Below are positions 14,163 to 20,462 of a DNA stretch of 20,462 nt, piece by piece. The notes under the pieces are model-generated. The model was not told where the DNA came from and ran no database searches. It was given only the letters and a program-made list of their open reading frames with translations. Made by a program: the position numbers and the translations under genes. How positions within the stretch are numbered: position 1 is the stretch's first letter; every line of letters begins with the position of its first letter. Source of the DNA: a virus; IMG/VR virus record IMGVR_UViG_3300045974_000153, positions 1-20,462 of that record. One strand, written 5' to 3'.

Positions 14163-14900
14163 ATGGCCCAGTACATGTTCGGTGTCGGAATCCTCTCGTT
14201 CACGCCTCCTGGCACGAACCCGACGCCCGTCCAGGTCGGGGTGCTGCAGGACGTGACCCTCAACGTCACGTTCGAAGAGAAGGTGATGTACGGGGCGAAC
14301 TCCTTCCCGGTGGACATCGCCAAGGGCAAGGGAAAGATCGAGGGCTCGGCCAAGTATGGCCAGATCGGTTCCGGCCTCATCGGCGCCATGCTCTCCGGCT
14401 CGACGACGACGACCGGCATGAAGAAGGGGATCAGCCAGGAGTCGGTCACGATCCCTGCCACGCCGTTCCAGGTCACGGTCGCGAACGGGGCAACCTACTT
14501 CGAGGACCTCGGCGTCATCGACACGAACACGGGCCTCGCGATGACCCGCGGCGCGACGGCGACAGGGAGCGGCGTCTACGCTCTCAACACCACGACCGGC
14601 CAGTATACGTTCAACACGGCCGACTCGGGGCACGTCTGCCTCGTGAACTACGCCTACACGGTCGCCGGCAGCGGCCACACGGTGAGCTACTCGAACCAGC
14701 TCATGGGCTCGTCGGTGCTCTACACCGTCTCGCTCTACAACAACTTCCGCAGCAAGGACTACGGCTGCAAGCTCTACGCGGCGAGCTTCAGCAAGCTCTC
14801 CTTCGCGTGGAAGCAGGACGACTACTCGATCGGCGAGCTGCCCTTCCAGGCCGTGGCCGACTCCACCGGCAAGGTGATCGACTTCTGGACGGTGGACTAG
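14163..14900 (+). CDS. Major tail (tube) protein
   Basis: The ATG at 14163 has a strong ribosome binding site AAAGGAG (14150-14156), in line with the high dose needed for a tube protein. The 245-residue product begins MAQYMFGVGILSFTPPG and has QVGVLQDVTLNVTFEEKVMYGANSFPVDIAKGKGKIEGSAKYGQ, a beta core in which '..k.l.G.n.fPv.va.g..ki.g.ak.a' is the recurring tube signature. Residues ~100-185 form an extra Thr/Ser/Gly-rich beta segment (GATYFEDLGV...VNYAYTVAGSGHTVSYSNQ). The C-terminal part (LYNNFRSKDYGCKLYAASFSKLSFAWKQDDYSIGELPFQAVAD) closes the tube domain. The order between terminator and chaperone genes fits. Confidence 0.87.
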   Translation: MAQYMFGVGILSFTPPGTNPTPVQVGVLQDVTLNVTFEEKVMYGANSFPVDIAKGKGKIEGSAKYGQIGSGLIGAMLSGSTTTTGMKKGISQESVTIPATPFQVTVANGATYFEDLGVIDTNTGLAMTRGATATGSGVYALNTTTGQYTFNTADSGHVCLVNYAYTVAGSGHTVSYSNQLMGSSVLYTVSLYNNFRSKDYGCKLYAASFSKLSFAWKQDDYSIGELPFQAVADSTGKVIDFWTVD

Positions 14901-15211
14901 TGGCGCCGGTCACAGTCTCAATCGGCGGGCGCGAGCTGGTCGTCCGCCCGCTCACGGTCCGCGGGTTCGAGGTGGTCAGCGGGCTGTTCAAGGAGATGGA
15001 GGCCCGCGGCGGCGGCCCGTTCGCCTCGTCAGAGAATGTCGAGGCGACGATCACCGTGCTGACGACGGCGCTCTCCCGAGGCAACGAGGGCATCACCGCC
15101 GAGTGGCTGCGGGACGAACTCGAGATCCCGGCCGTCGGAGACCTCCTCCTCTCGATCGCGCGCGCCTCCGGCCTGTCCGCGGTGGCGCCGGGGGAAGGCA
15201 AGAGCCCGTAG
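14900..15211 (+). CDS. Tail assembly chaperone, short form (G-like)
   Basis: The GTG at 14900 overlaps the last base of the tail-tube stop codon (TAGTG). The zero-frame product has 103 residues: a small beta start (VTVSIGGRELVVRPLTVRGFEVV) and helices with NVEATITVLTTALSRGNEGITAEWLRDELEIPAVGDLLLSIARASGL, ending APGEGKSP at the TAG 15209-15211. Position between tube and tape measure, size, and a second open frame at its end are those of lambda gpG-like chaperones that coat the tape measure during tail assembly. Confidence 0.85.
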   Translation: MAPVTVSIGGRELVVRPLTVRGFEVVSGLFKEMEARGGGPFASSENVEATITVLTTALSRGNEGITAEWLRDELEIPAVGDLLLSIARASGLSAVAPGEGKSP

Positions 15212-15459
15212 ACTGGGATGGCCTCTACGGGCTCATCTGCACGACGCTCGGCCGCATGCCGTCAGAGGTGGCCGAGATGCCGCTCCCCGACGCCCTGCGG
15301 CTCTGCGCCTACTGGCGCAAGAGCCCACCGACCCACGTCCTCGTCGCCGCGTATCTCGGCGTCGGCGACGCGCAGAAGCCGGCCGCCAAGCCGCCGACGA
15401 AGTCCGACATCCGAGAACTGGGCGCCGTGTTCGGGCGCATGGCTCCCCCTCCGAGGTGA
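14900..15459 (+). CDS. Tail assembly chaperone, frameshifted long form (GT-like)
   Basis: A -1 slip at G GGG GAA (15190-15196) joins the first 99 codons to a frame that runs to the TGA at 15457-15459, for about 186 residues. The added part starts RQEPVDWDGLYGLICTTLG and continues with MPSEVAEMPLPDALRLCAYW, PTHVLVAAYLGVG and SDIRELGAVFGRMAPPPR. It reads like a real protein domain (DWdgLy...lg..p.ev..m.l.da). It has no suitable start of its own: the first in-frame ATG is at 15256, inside the domain. Long forms bind the tape measure through the T part in lambda-like phages, and the next gene is the tape measure. Confidence 0.82.
15190..15234 (+). promoter_or_regulatory. Programmed -1 frameshift signal: slippery site plus hairpin
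   Basis: The heptamer is GGGGGAA (15190-15196), read CCG GGG GAA in the zero frame. After five bases (15197-15201) GAGCCCGTAGA (15202-15212) pairs perfectly with TCTACGGGCTC (15224-15234) around an 11-base loop. The zero-frame stop (15209-15211) lies inside the stem. The P-site GGG can re-pair perfectly after a -1 slip. The A-site tRNA for GAA re-pairs imperfectly on GGA. Confidence 0.82.
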
Positions 15460-15462
15460 CGC

Positions 15463-17601
15463 ATGGCTGGCCAGTCGATCAAGCTCGTCATCGACGCCGA
15501 TGCGTCGAAGATGTCCGCGGGCATCAAGACTGCGATCACCGGCGTCGAGGCATCGGCGGCGCAGTTCAAGACGGCGCTCTCCGGCATGGGCTCGTCCGCG
15601 GCCTCGGCGAGCCAGGAGTGGATCAAGATCGGAGGCGCGTCGAAGACGGCCGCCGCCGGCATGAAGGACGGCACGAGGGCCGCGACCGACGCGGCCGCGG
15701 CGCAGAAGGAGGCCAGCAAGGCGATCACGCAGTTCAAGGAGAGCCAGGGCCGGGCGCGCGAAACGGGCACCTTCTTTCTGCGCGAGCTGTCTGCGATCGT
15801 CCCCATCTCGGCAGAGGCGCAGGGCGCGATGGGTGGCGTGTCGCAGGCCGTCCTCGGGCTCGCAATGGGCGGCGGCGTCGCGATGTCGGCTGTGACGCTC
15901 GTGGCTGCCGGCCTCGCGGCTCTCGGGTCGGCCAGCGCCAAGCACGCCGAGGATCTGAAGGCGCTGCGCAAGACGGCCTACGAGACCTGGACCGGCTACG
16001 CCGACGCGATGGAGTCCGTCCGGAAGAGCTACGCGGGAGGCCAGACGAAGGCGCTGCAGGCGCACCAGGACCAGCTCGACGCCGAGGCCCGCAAGATCCG
16101 CGACCTCAAGCACGCGATCACCGAGGCGTACGCTGAGAAGGGGCCGCTCGGCGAGCTCGGCGACGCCATCGCGGACCTGTTCGGAAGAGGCAGCATGGCC
16201 GAGGCTGACCTGGCCGTGGCCAACATCAAGAAGATCCGCGAGGCGATGGTTGGCCCGCAGGCCAAGGCAGCGCTCGACGAGACACAGAAGGTCGAGAACG
16301 TCGAGATGCACCGCACGACCTCGCAGCAGATCGCCAGCATCGAGGCATCGACGGCGAGCCAGATTCTTCAGATTCAGATCGACAAGCACAACAAGCTGGC
16401 AGACCTGGCACACGACGAGAAGAAGTACGGCGCAGACTACGCCGCGCTTCGCGTCGCGACCGAGCGCGAGGCGGCAGAGAAGATCCGAAAGATCAGCGCC
16501 GACGAGCAGCTCGCCTACCAGGCGGCCCGCCTCGCGGCCACGAGCGACCTCCTATCGGCCGAGGAGCGGCTCTTCGAGCAGTCGAGCCAGAAGATCGCCG
16601 CGCTCCGCGAGAAGAAGAAGGAGGCCCGCGGCGACTCGGCCGAGCAGGCGCGGATCGACGAGTTGATCCGGCTCGAGGGCGAGCTTGAGAAGCGGCAGGC
16701 GTCGCGGATCCTCGCGAGCGAGCAGCTCGCGGTGAACGTGTCCGCGTTGGCGCTGGCGCTCAAAAACAAAGAGCTGACCGCGATCGAGGCGCTGGAGTGG
16801 GACAGCGCAAACCGGATCTCCGCACTCAGGGCGAAGGAGCTCCTCGCGCAAGGAGAGAACGCGAAGGCTGCCGTCGCGGCGGAGATCGCGACCGAGGAGC
16901 AGGCACTCGAGGAGGCCAAGCGCGCGCAGTACGCCCGCGAGCGGCAGGCCGACGCGGCGCTGGAGGCGGACAGGGCGCAGCACAAGGCGGACGTCATCGC
17001 GAAGGACGTCGCGCGGTACGGCGAGGCGATCGGCAAGGCGAAAGAGCGGCTGCAGCCGTTCGCAGACGCGGCTAGCACCCTCGGGACGTCGCTCGGACAG
17101 GCGTTCGCCGATGCTGCTACCGGCGCCAAGTCGTTCGGCGCCGCCATGACGCAAGTCCTGAAGGACGTGGTCGGCTCGGTGATCGCGTCCGCGCAGAAGG
17201 TCATCATGGCGAACGCGCTCGAGGCCGCAGCCGAGGCGTTCGTCTCGCAGGCCGGAACGCCATTCATCGGCCCGCTGCTCGGCGCCGCTGCCCTCACCGC
17301 CGCCCTCGGCCTGGTCGGCGGCCTCGTCTCGTCGCTGCCGAGCGCGGCCGGCGGCTTCAACATCCCCGCCGGGATGAACCCAGTGACCCAGCTCCACGAG
17401 AAAGAGATGGTTCTCCCGCGCCACATCGCGGACCCGCTGCGAGAGCAGCTCGCGGGCGGCGGCATGGGCGGCACCTCCGGCCCCAACGTCACCGTCCAGA
17501 TCAACTCGACGGTCACCGACGTGGCGAGCCTGCGGACGTTCATCGCGAGCGAGCAATTCAAACTGGCCATGCGCGAGGCGACACGGAACGGGAGGCTCTA
17601 G
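15463..17601 (+). CDS. Tail tape measure protein
   Basis: The ATG at 15463 follows GAGGTGA (15453-15459), which also contains the stop of the chaperone extension. The 712-residue protein starts with a short beta/helical head (SIKLVIDADASKMSAGIKTAITGVEASAAQF) typical of tape measures. A hydrophobic segment at about 124-157 is followed by a long Ala/Glu/Lys-rich coiled coil (about 160-580), a second hydrophobic stretch (598-627), then AAGGFNIPAGMNP...LHEKEMVLPRHIADPLR and NVTVQINSTVTDVASLRTFI at the end. The AGGFNIP...EKEMVLP motif is a recurring tape-measure C-terminus. At about 0.15 nm per residue it predicts a tail near 107 nm. No lysozyme or peptidase motif is seen. Confidence 0.92.
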   Translation: MAGQSIKLVIDADASKMSAGIKTAITGVEASAAQFKTALSGMGSSAASASQEWIKIGGASKTAAAGMKDGTRAATDAAAAQKEASKAITQFKESQGRARETGTFFLRELSAIVPISAEAQGAMGGVSQAVLGLAMGGGVAMSAVTLVAAGLAALGSASAKHAEDLKALRKTAYETWTGYADAMESVRKSYAGGQTKALQAHQDQLDAEARKIRDLKHAITEAYAEKGPLGELGDAIADLFGRGSMAEADLAVANIKKIREAMVGPQAKAALDETQKVENVEMHRTTSQQIASIEASTASQILQIQIDKHNKLADLAHDEKKYGADYAALRVATEREAAEKIRKISADEQLAYQAARLAATSDLLSAEERLFEQSSQKIAALREKKKEARGDSAEQARIDELIRLEGELEKRQASRILASEQLAVNVSALALALKNKELTAIEALEWDSANRISALRAKELLAQGENAKAAVAAEIATEEQALEEAKRAQYARERQADAALEADRAQHKADVIAKDVARYGEAIGKAKERLQPFADAASTLGTSLGQAFADAATGAKSFGAAMTQVLKDVVGSVIASAQKVIMANALEAAAEAFVSQAGTPFIGPLLGAAALTAALGLVGGLVSSLPSAAGGFNIPAGMNPVTQLHEKEMVLPRHIADPLREQLAGGGMGGTSGPNVTVQINSTVTDVASLRTFIASEQFKLAMREATRNGRL

Positions 17602-17604
17602 GCC

Positions 17605-18516
17605 GTGGCCATCTACGAGATCCCGACCGGCACGATCGACGGGACGAACGCCACATTCACGTGCTCGCGGCTCATCTCTGACGAGATGGTGTTCGTCGAT
17701 CGCGTGCTCCAGGTGCCGGGCACCGACTACACCGCCAGCGGTACGACGCTCACGTTTCTGTCCGGCGCGATCCCGCAGCTCGCCGCGTCGCTGCTCGTCT
17801 ACCTGGGGCGCGCCGGTACTACTGTCTCCGGCGGCCCTGGCGGCGGCACGACGACGACTGGAGGGACCGCGCCGCTCGACCTCTGGACTCCGCCGCTCGG
17901 CGGCTACATCGACAGCCGGGAGCCGTTCTCGGAGGTCTCGATCGACACCTCTGCCGGCGGCAAGGAGGTGCGCTCGACATGGTGGTCGGCGCCCCGCTAC
18001 CGCTGGCGCATTGTGGTCGAGACTCTGCGCTCCGACGCTGGCTCGCGCGCCGACTGGCAGACGACGTGGGGGCATTTCGCGCGCCGGTTCGGACAGCTCG
18101 TCGTCTTCGGGCTCATCGACACGAGCGATAGCGCCGTCCTGACGCATCCGTTCGGCCTCGGCGACGGAGCAACGACCACCTTCCAGCTCCAGCGGAGCGT
18201 GCTGACGCCGGGTGTGACGCCCGCCTTCTGGCCGAGCTACGCCGATGGGTTTGAGCCGATCTGGGCGCCGATCGTGACGGGGCTCTCGATCTACGTCGAC
18301 GGCACGCTCGCCCTGCCGCTGGCGATGGATCCAAACGAGTACTCGCTCTCCAGCTCGGGACTCGTGACGTTCGCCGCGGCGCCCGCCATCGGCGCTGTGC
18401 TCACCTGGACCGGCAACTACGCCTGGCCGGTGCGGCTCGACGGCGTGACCACGTATCGCCGCATCGTCGGCGGCATGTGGGCAACGGAGATCAGCCTCGT
18501 GAGCGTGCGCCGATGA
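17605..18516 (+). CDS. DUF2460-type distal tail protein with extra beta domain
   Basis: The GTG at 17605 is 3 bases after the tape measure. Of 303 residues, 6-68 are a beta domain (IDGTNATFTCSRL...VFVDRVLQVPGTDYTASGTTLTF) and 70-90 a Gly/Thr linker. About 95-303 match DUF2460: REPFSEVSIDTSAGGKEVRSTWWSAPRYRWRIVVETL, FARRFGQLVVFGLIDTSD, LGDGATTTFQLQR and NYAWPVRLDG...EISLVSVRR. DUF2460 proteins are the distal tail ring of many siphoviruses and gene transfer agents. The insert at 184-272 resembles the N-terminal domain, as if duplicated. The gene ends in an ATGA overlap with the hub gene, as expected for a tail-tip pair. Confidence 0.82.
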   Translation: MAIYEIPTGTIDGTNATFTCSRLISDEMVFVDRVLQVPGTDYTASGTTLTFLSGAIPQLAASLLVYLGRAGTTVSGGPGGGTTTTGGTAPLDLWTPPLGGYIDSREPFSEVSIDTSAGGKEVRSTWWSAPRYRWRIVVETLRSDAGSRADWQTTWGHFARRFGQLVVFGLIDTSDSAVLTHPFGLGDGATTTFQLQRSVLTPGVTPAFWPSYADGFEPIWAPIVTGLSIYVDGTLALPLAMDPNEYSLSSSGLVTFAAAPAIGAVLTWTGNYAWPVRLDGVTTYRRIVGGMWATEISLVSVRR

Positions 18517-20462
18517 GGACCGCCAACGCAGCCGCCCTAGCGTGGCTCGCGGCCAATCCCGAGACGTGCGCCCGCGCCGACCTCATCCGACTCGAGCGCT
18601 CGGACTGGACCGACCCCGCCTTCCAATGGACGACGTGGGACGCGCCGCTCATCATCTCCGGCGTCCGCTGGAACGACGCGACGCAGCCGCTCGTGCGCCG
18701 CGCCGGCAGCGTGCAGGCGGCAGGACTCACGGCGGACACGCTCGACATCGACATCGTGGGCGGCGACTTCACCCGCGGCGGCAAGTCGATCCACCAGCTC
18801 GCACTCTCCGGCTACTTCGACGGCGCGAGCGCGCGCATCCACCACCTGATCATGCCGACCCCGGGCGAAACCTCCCTCGGCATCATCGAGGACTGGTTTC
18901 GCGGGCGCGTGGCGTACGCGAGGCCGCACGGGGCGACGCTAACGCTGCGGGTCAAAACCCAGCTCGACCGTCTCAACGTGCAGCTGCCGCGGTTCGCGAT
19001 CACCGCGACCTGCGGCAACGCCGTGTACGACGGCAACTGCGGCCTCTCGACGGCCGGCGTCAACTCCGACGGCCTCGCGTACTCGCAGGCGGGTACCGTC
19101 TCGTGGACGTGGGGGCTGTTCGGTCCGTACTCCGCCGACGGGTTCAGCGGCTACGCCGTCGCGACGACCGACGCGCCCGCCTGCACCGCTGCCCAGTACG
19201 GCTACCTGTTCGACGGCGGCTGGGCCACCGTCACGAGCGGGACCGGCGCCACGGACCGAGTCCCGATCCTGCACTCAGCGTGGGACGCGGCCCACTCGCG
19301 GCACGTGCTCATCCTGCGCCGGGCGCCGAGCTTCACGGTGTTCGTCGGCTCGGCGTTGTCGGCGGTGCTCGGCTGCGACCGCACCTACGACCGATGCAGC
19401 GCGCCCATGCGCAACACGACGCACTTCCGCGGCGTGGTGACCGGCGGCAAGGGTGACCCGGTAGCGCTCGCCTACGGCACGGTGAAGGCGCCCGCGCTGC
19501 CGGTGTATGCCTGGAGCTCCGGCGGCACCTATTCAAGCTGGATCCCCTCGCACGCCTACCAGTATCGAGGAGAGCGGGCGCTCAAGGGCACGATGCTCTA
19601 CGAGGTGGTCACGCCGGGCACATCCGCGGCATCCGGAGGGCCTGCCCCGTCCGCGCTCACCGACGGGACTGTCGTCTGGACGCTCGTCCGGGTGGCGGTC
19701 AGCAACCCGGCCTGGGCGCCCTCGACCGCCTACTCGCTGAGCCAGGTGGTCACGAACGGAGGCGAGGCGTTCGTCGTCGTCGTCGCAGGCACGTCCGGCA
19801 CGGGCGGCGGACCGAGCGGCACGGGGCTGAGCTTTGAGGGCTCGGTCGCGTGGCTGCACACGACCGGCGATCCGAATCAGCCGGTGTACTCCGGAACGCT
19901 CGTCGCGGTGCTCTGCGAGGGCCAGGTTGACGGCGCCGCGTCCGGGTGGTGGGGCGACTCGACGCAGCTTGTCGGCGGCGGCGCGCTCGGGCCGTTCGGC
20001 GGCCGAGGGCTCACGGCGACGTACGGTCCTGACGCGCTCGGCGTGACGCTACCGTACGCGCTTTCGGCATCGCAGACGCACCTGGCGCACGCGGCGCTGC
20101 TCGCCAGCACGGCGTGGGGCTCGTACGTGGCAGACGAGCAGCCCGACGGCATCTCGCTGGCGCTCGAGATTCAGAACCTCCTCGGCGCATCGTCGCCTGA
20201 CGCCGCCCCGCTCGACATCATCAACGACTTGCTCTTCCACGTCCGCCGCGGCGCCGGCTTCCTCGGGGCGCTCGACGCCGACGCGACGGCGAGCGGATAC
20301 CGGACCTACTGCGACGCGGCGGGCTTCCGGCTCTCGCTGCTCGTGTCGTCGAGGCAGACGGCGCTGAGCATCATCCGCGGCATCCTCGACGCGACGAACA
20401 GCGACGCGGTCATGAGCGGCAACAAGCTCCGAATCGTGCCGCTCGGCGTCTCGCCATACGCG
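18513..20462 (+). CDS. DUF2163/BR0599 protein fused to a tail-hub region (partial)
   Basis: Frame 3 is open from the ATG at 18513 (in the ATGA overlap) to the last base, giving 650 visible residues with no stop, so the gene continues beyond the window. Residues 1-165 resemble DUF2163 (CARADLIRLERSD, IEDWFRGRVAYARPHGATLTLRVKTQLDRLN). TCGNAVYDGNCG and VLGCDRTYDRCSAPMRNTTHFRG (285-307) are the cysteine signatures of the BR0599 part. Residues 343-391 and 401-448 are two copies of a W-x-PS-x-AY...GTS...GPS...DGT-W module. From 455 on, GTLVAVLCEGQVDG, then APLDIINDLLFHVRRGAGFLG, YRTYCDAAGFRLSLLVSS and SGNKLRIVPLG match J-like/central tail hub proteins. This would be the tail-tip hub that contacts the host. 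Confidence 0.8.
   Translation, partial: MRTANAAALAWLAANPETCARADLIRLERSDWTDPAFQWTTWDAPLIISGVRWNDATQPLVRRAGSVQAAGLTADTLDIDIVGGDFTRGGKSIHQLALSGYFDGASARIHHLIMPTPGETSLGIIEDWFRGRVAYARPHGATLTLRVKTQLDRLNVQLPRFAITATCGNAVYDGNCGLSTAGVNSDGLAYSQAGTVSWTWGLFGPYSADGFSGYAVATTDAPACTAAQYGYLFDGGWATVTSGTGATDRVPILHSAWDAAHSRHVLILRRAPSFTVFVGSALSAVLGCDRTYDRCSAPMRNTTHFRGVVTGGKGDPVALAYGTVKAPALPVYAWSSGGTYSSWIPSHAYQYRGERALKGTMLYEVVTPGTSAASGGPAPSALTDGTVVWTLVRVAVSNPAWAPSTAYSLSQVVTNGGEAFVVVVAGTSGTGGGPSGTGLSFEGSVAWLHTTGDPNQPVYSGTLVAVLCEGQVDGAASGWWGDSTQLVGGGALGPFGGRGLTATYGPDALGVTLPYALSASQTHLAHAALLASTAWGSYVADEQPDGISLALEIQNLLGASSPDAAPLDIINDLLFHVRRGAGFLGALDADATASGYRTYCDAAGFRLSLLVSSRQTALSIIRGILDATNSDAVMSGNKLRIVPLGVSPYA

Noticed and set aside
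15103-15459. Independent gene for the tail chaperone extension starting at a GTG at 15103
   Set aside because: Its first ~35 residues are Arg/Pro-rich noise overlapping the certain chaperone frame. The slippery site and stem explain expression of the sensible part better.
1-20462. Gene transfer agent rather than phage
   Set aside because: DUF2460 and DUF2163 tail genes recall gene transfer agents. HNH, P27 TerS, an antirepressor, accessory surface genes and a frameshifted chaperone fit an ordinary siphovirus better, and nothing specific to gene transfer agents is seen.

Overview
The window is a single, almost gap-free run of plus-strand genes forming the packaging, head and tail module of an HK97-like siphovirus, either a prophage or a free phage/metagenomic contig. 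Base composition is high GC throughout, apart from a clearly AT-richer first ~190 bases and a small AT-rich patch near 1255-1296. Codons are mostly G/C-ending, with CTC for Leu, ATC for Ile and GAG for Glu, so the host is probably a high-GC bacterium. No integrase, att site, tRNA or host gene is present, so the host genus and the lysogenic state cannot be read directly. The antirepressor gene hints at a temperate lifestyle.

Layout. Positions 1-568 hold the end of a charged, zinc-ribbon-like protein coupled to a small helix-turn-helix-like protein. Positions 806-4474 are the DNA packaging block: HNH endonuclease, P27-type small terminase, a P22-type antirepressor inserted between the terminase genes, and HK97-type large terminase. 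Positions 4502-11850 are the head block: portal, then a 3.1 kb insert of four accessory structural-type genes, then ClpP-like prohead protease and HK97-fold major capsid protein. The insert holds two small beta-rich proteins, a nine-cysteine protein with a hydrophobic N-terminus, and a protein of 22-residue Ala/Gly/Ser repeats. Positions 11927-14069 encode a probable capsid decoration protein, a head-tail connector, an HK97 gp10-like protein and a tail terminator-like protein. Positions 14163-20462 are the tail: tube protein, tail assembly chaperone with a frameshift extension, tape measure, DUF2460-type distal tail protein, and a DUF2163/BR0599 protein fused to a tail-hub region that runs off the window.

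How the genes work together. TerS, TerL and HNH cut and pump DNA through the portal into a prohead built from the capsid protein, whose N-terminal helical region probably replaces a separate scaffold, and the ClpP-like protease matures it. The connector, gp10-like and terminator proteins join the head to a tail of roughly 107 nm, estimated from the 712-residue tape measure. The DUF2460 and DUF2163/hub proteins form the tail tip.

The strongest non-coding signal is a complete -1 frameshift cassette at 15190-15234: G GGG GAA, a 5-nt spacer, and a perfect 11-bp stem that contains the zero-frame stop. The most unusual coding content is the repeat protein at 8170-9567 and its three small neighbours. 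Two strong hairpins bracket the decoration gene, and C-rich linkers precede the capsid and tail-tube genes. Both features may tune the output of the most highly expressed genes.
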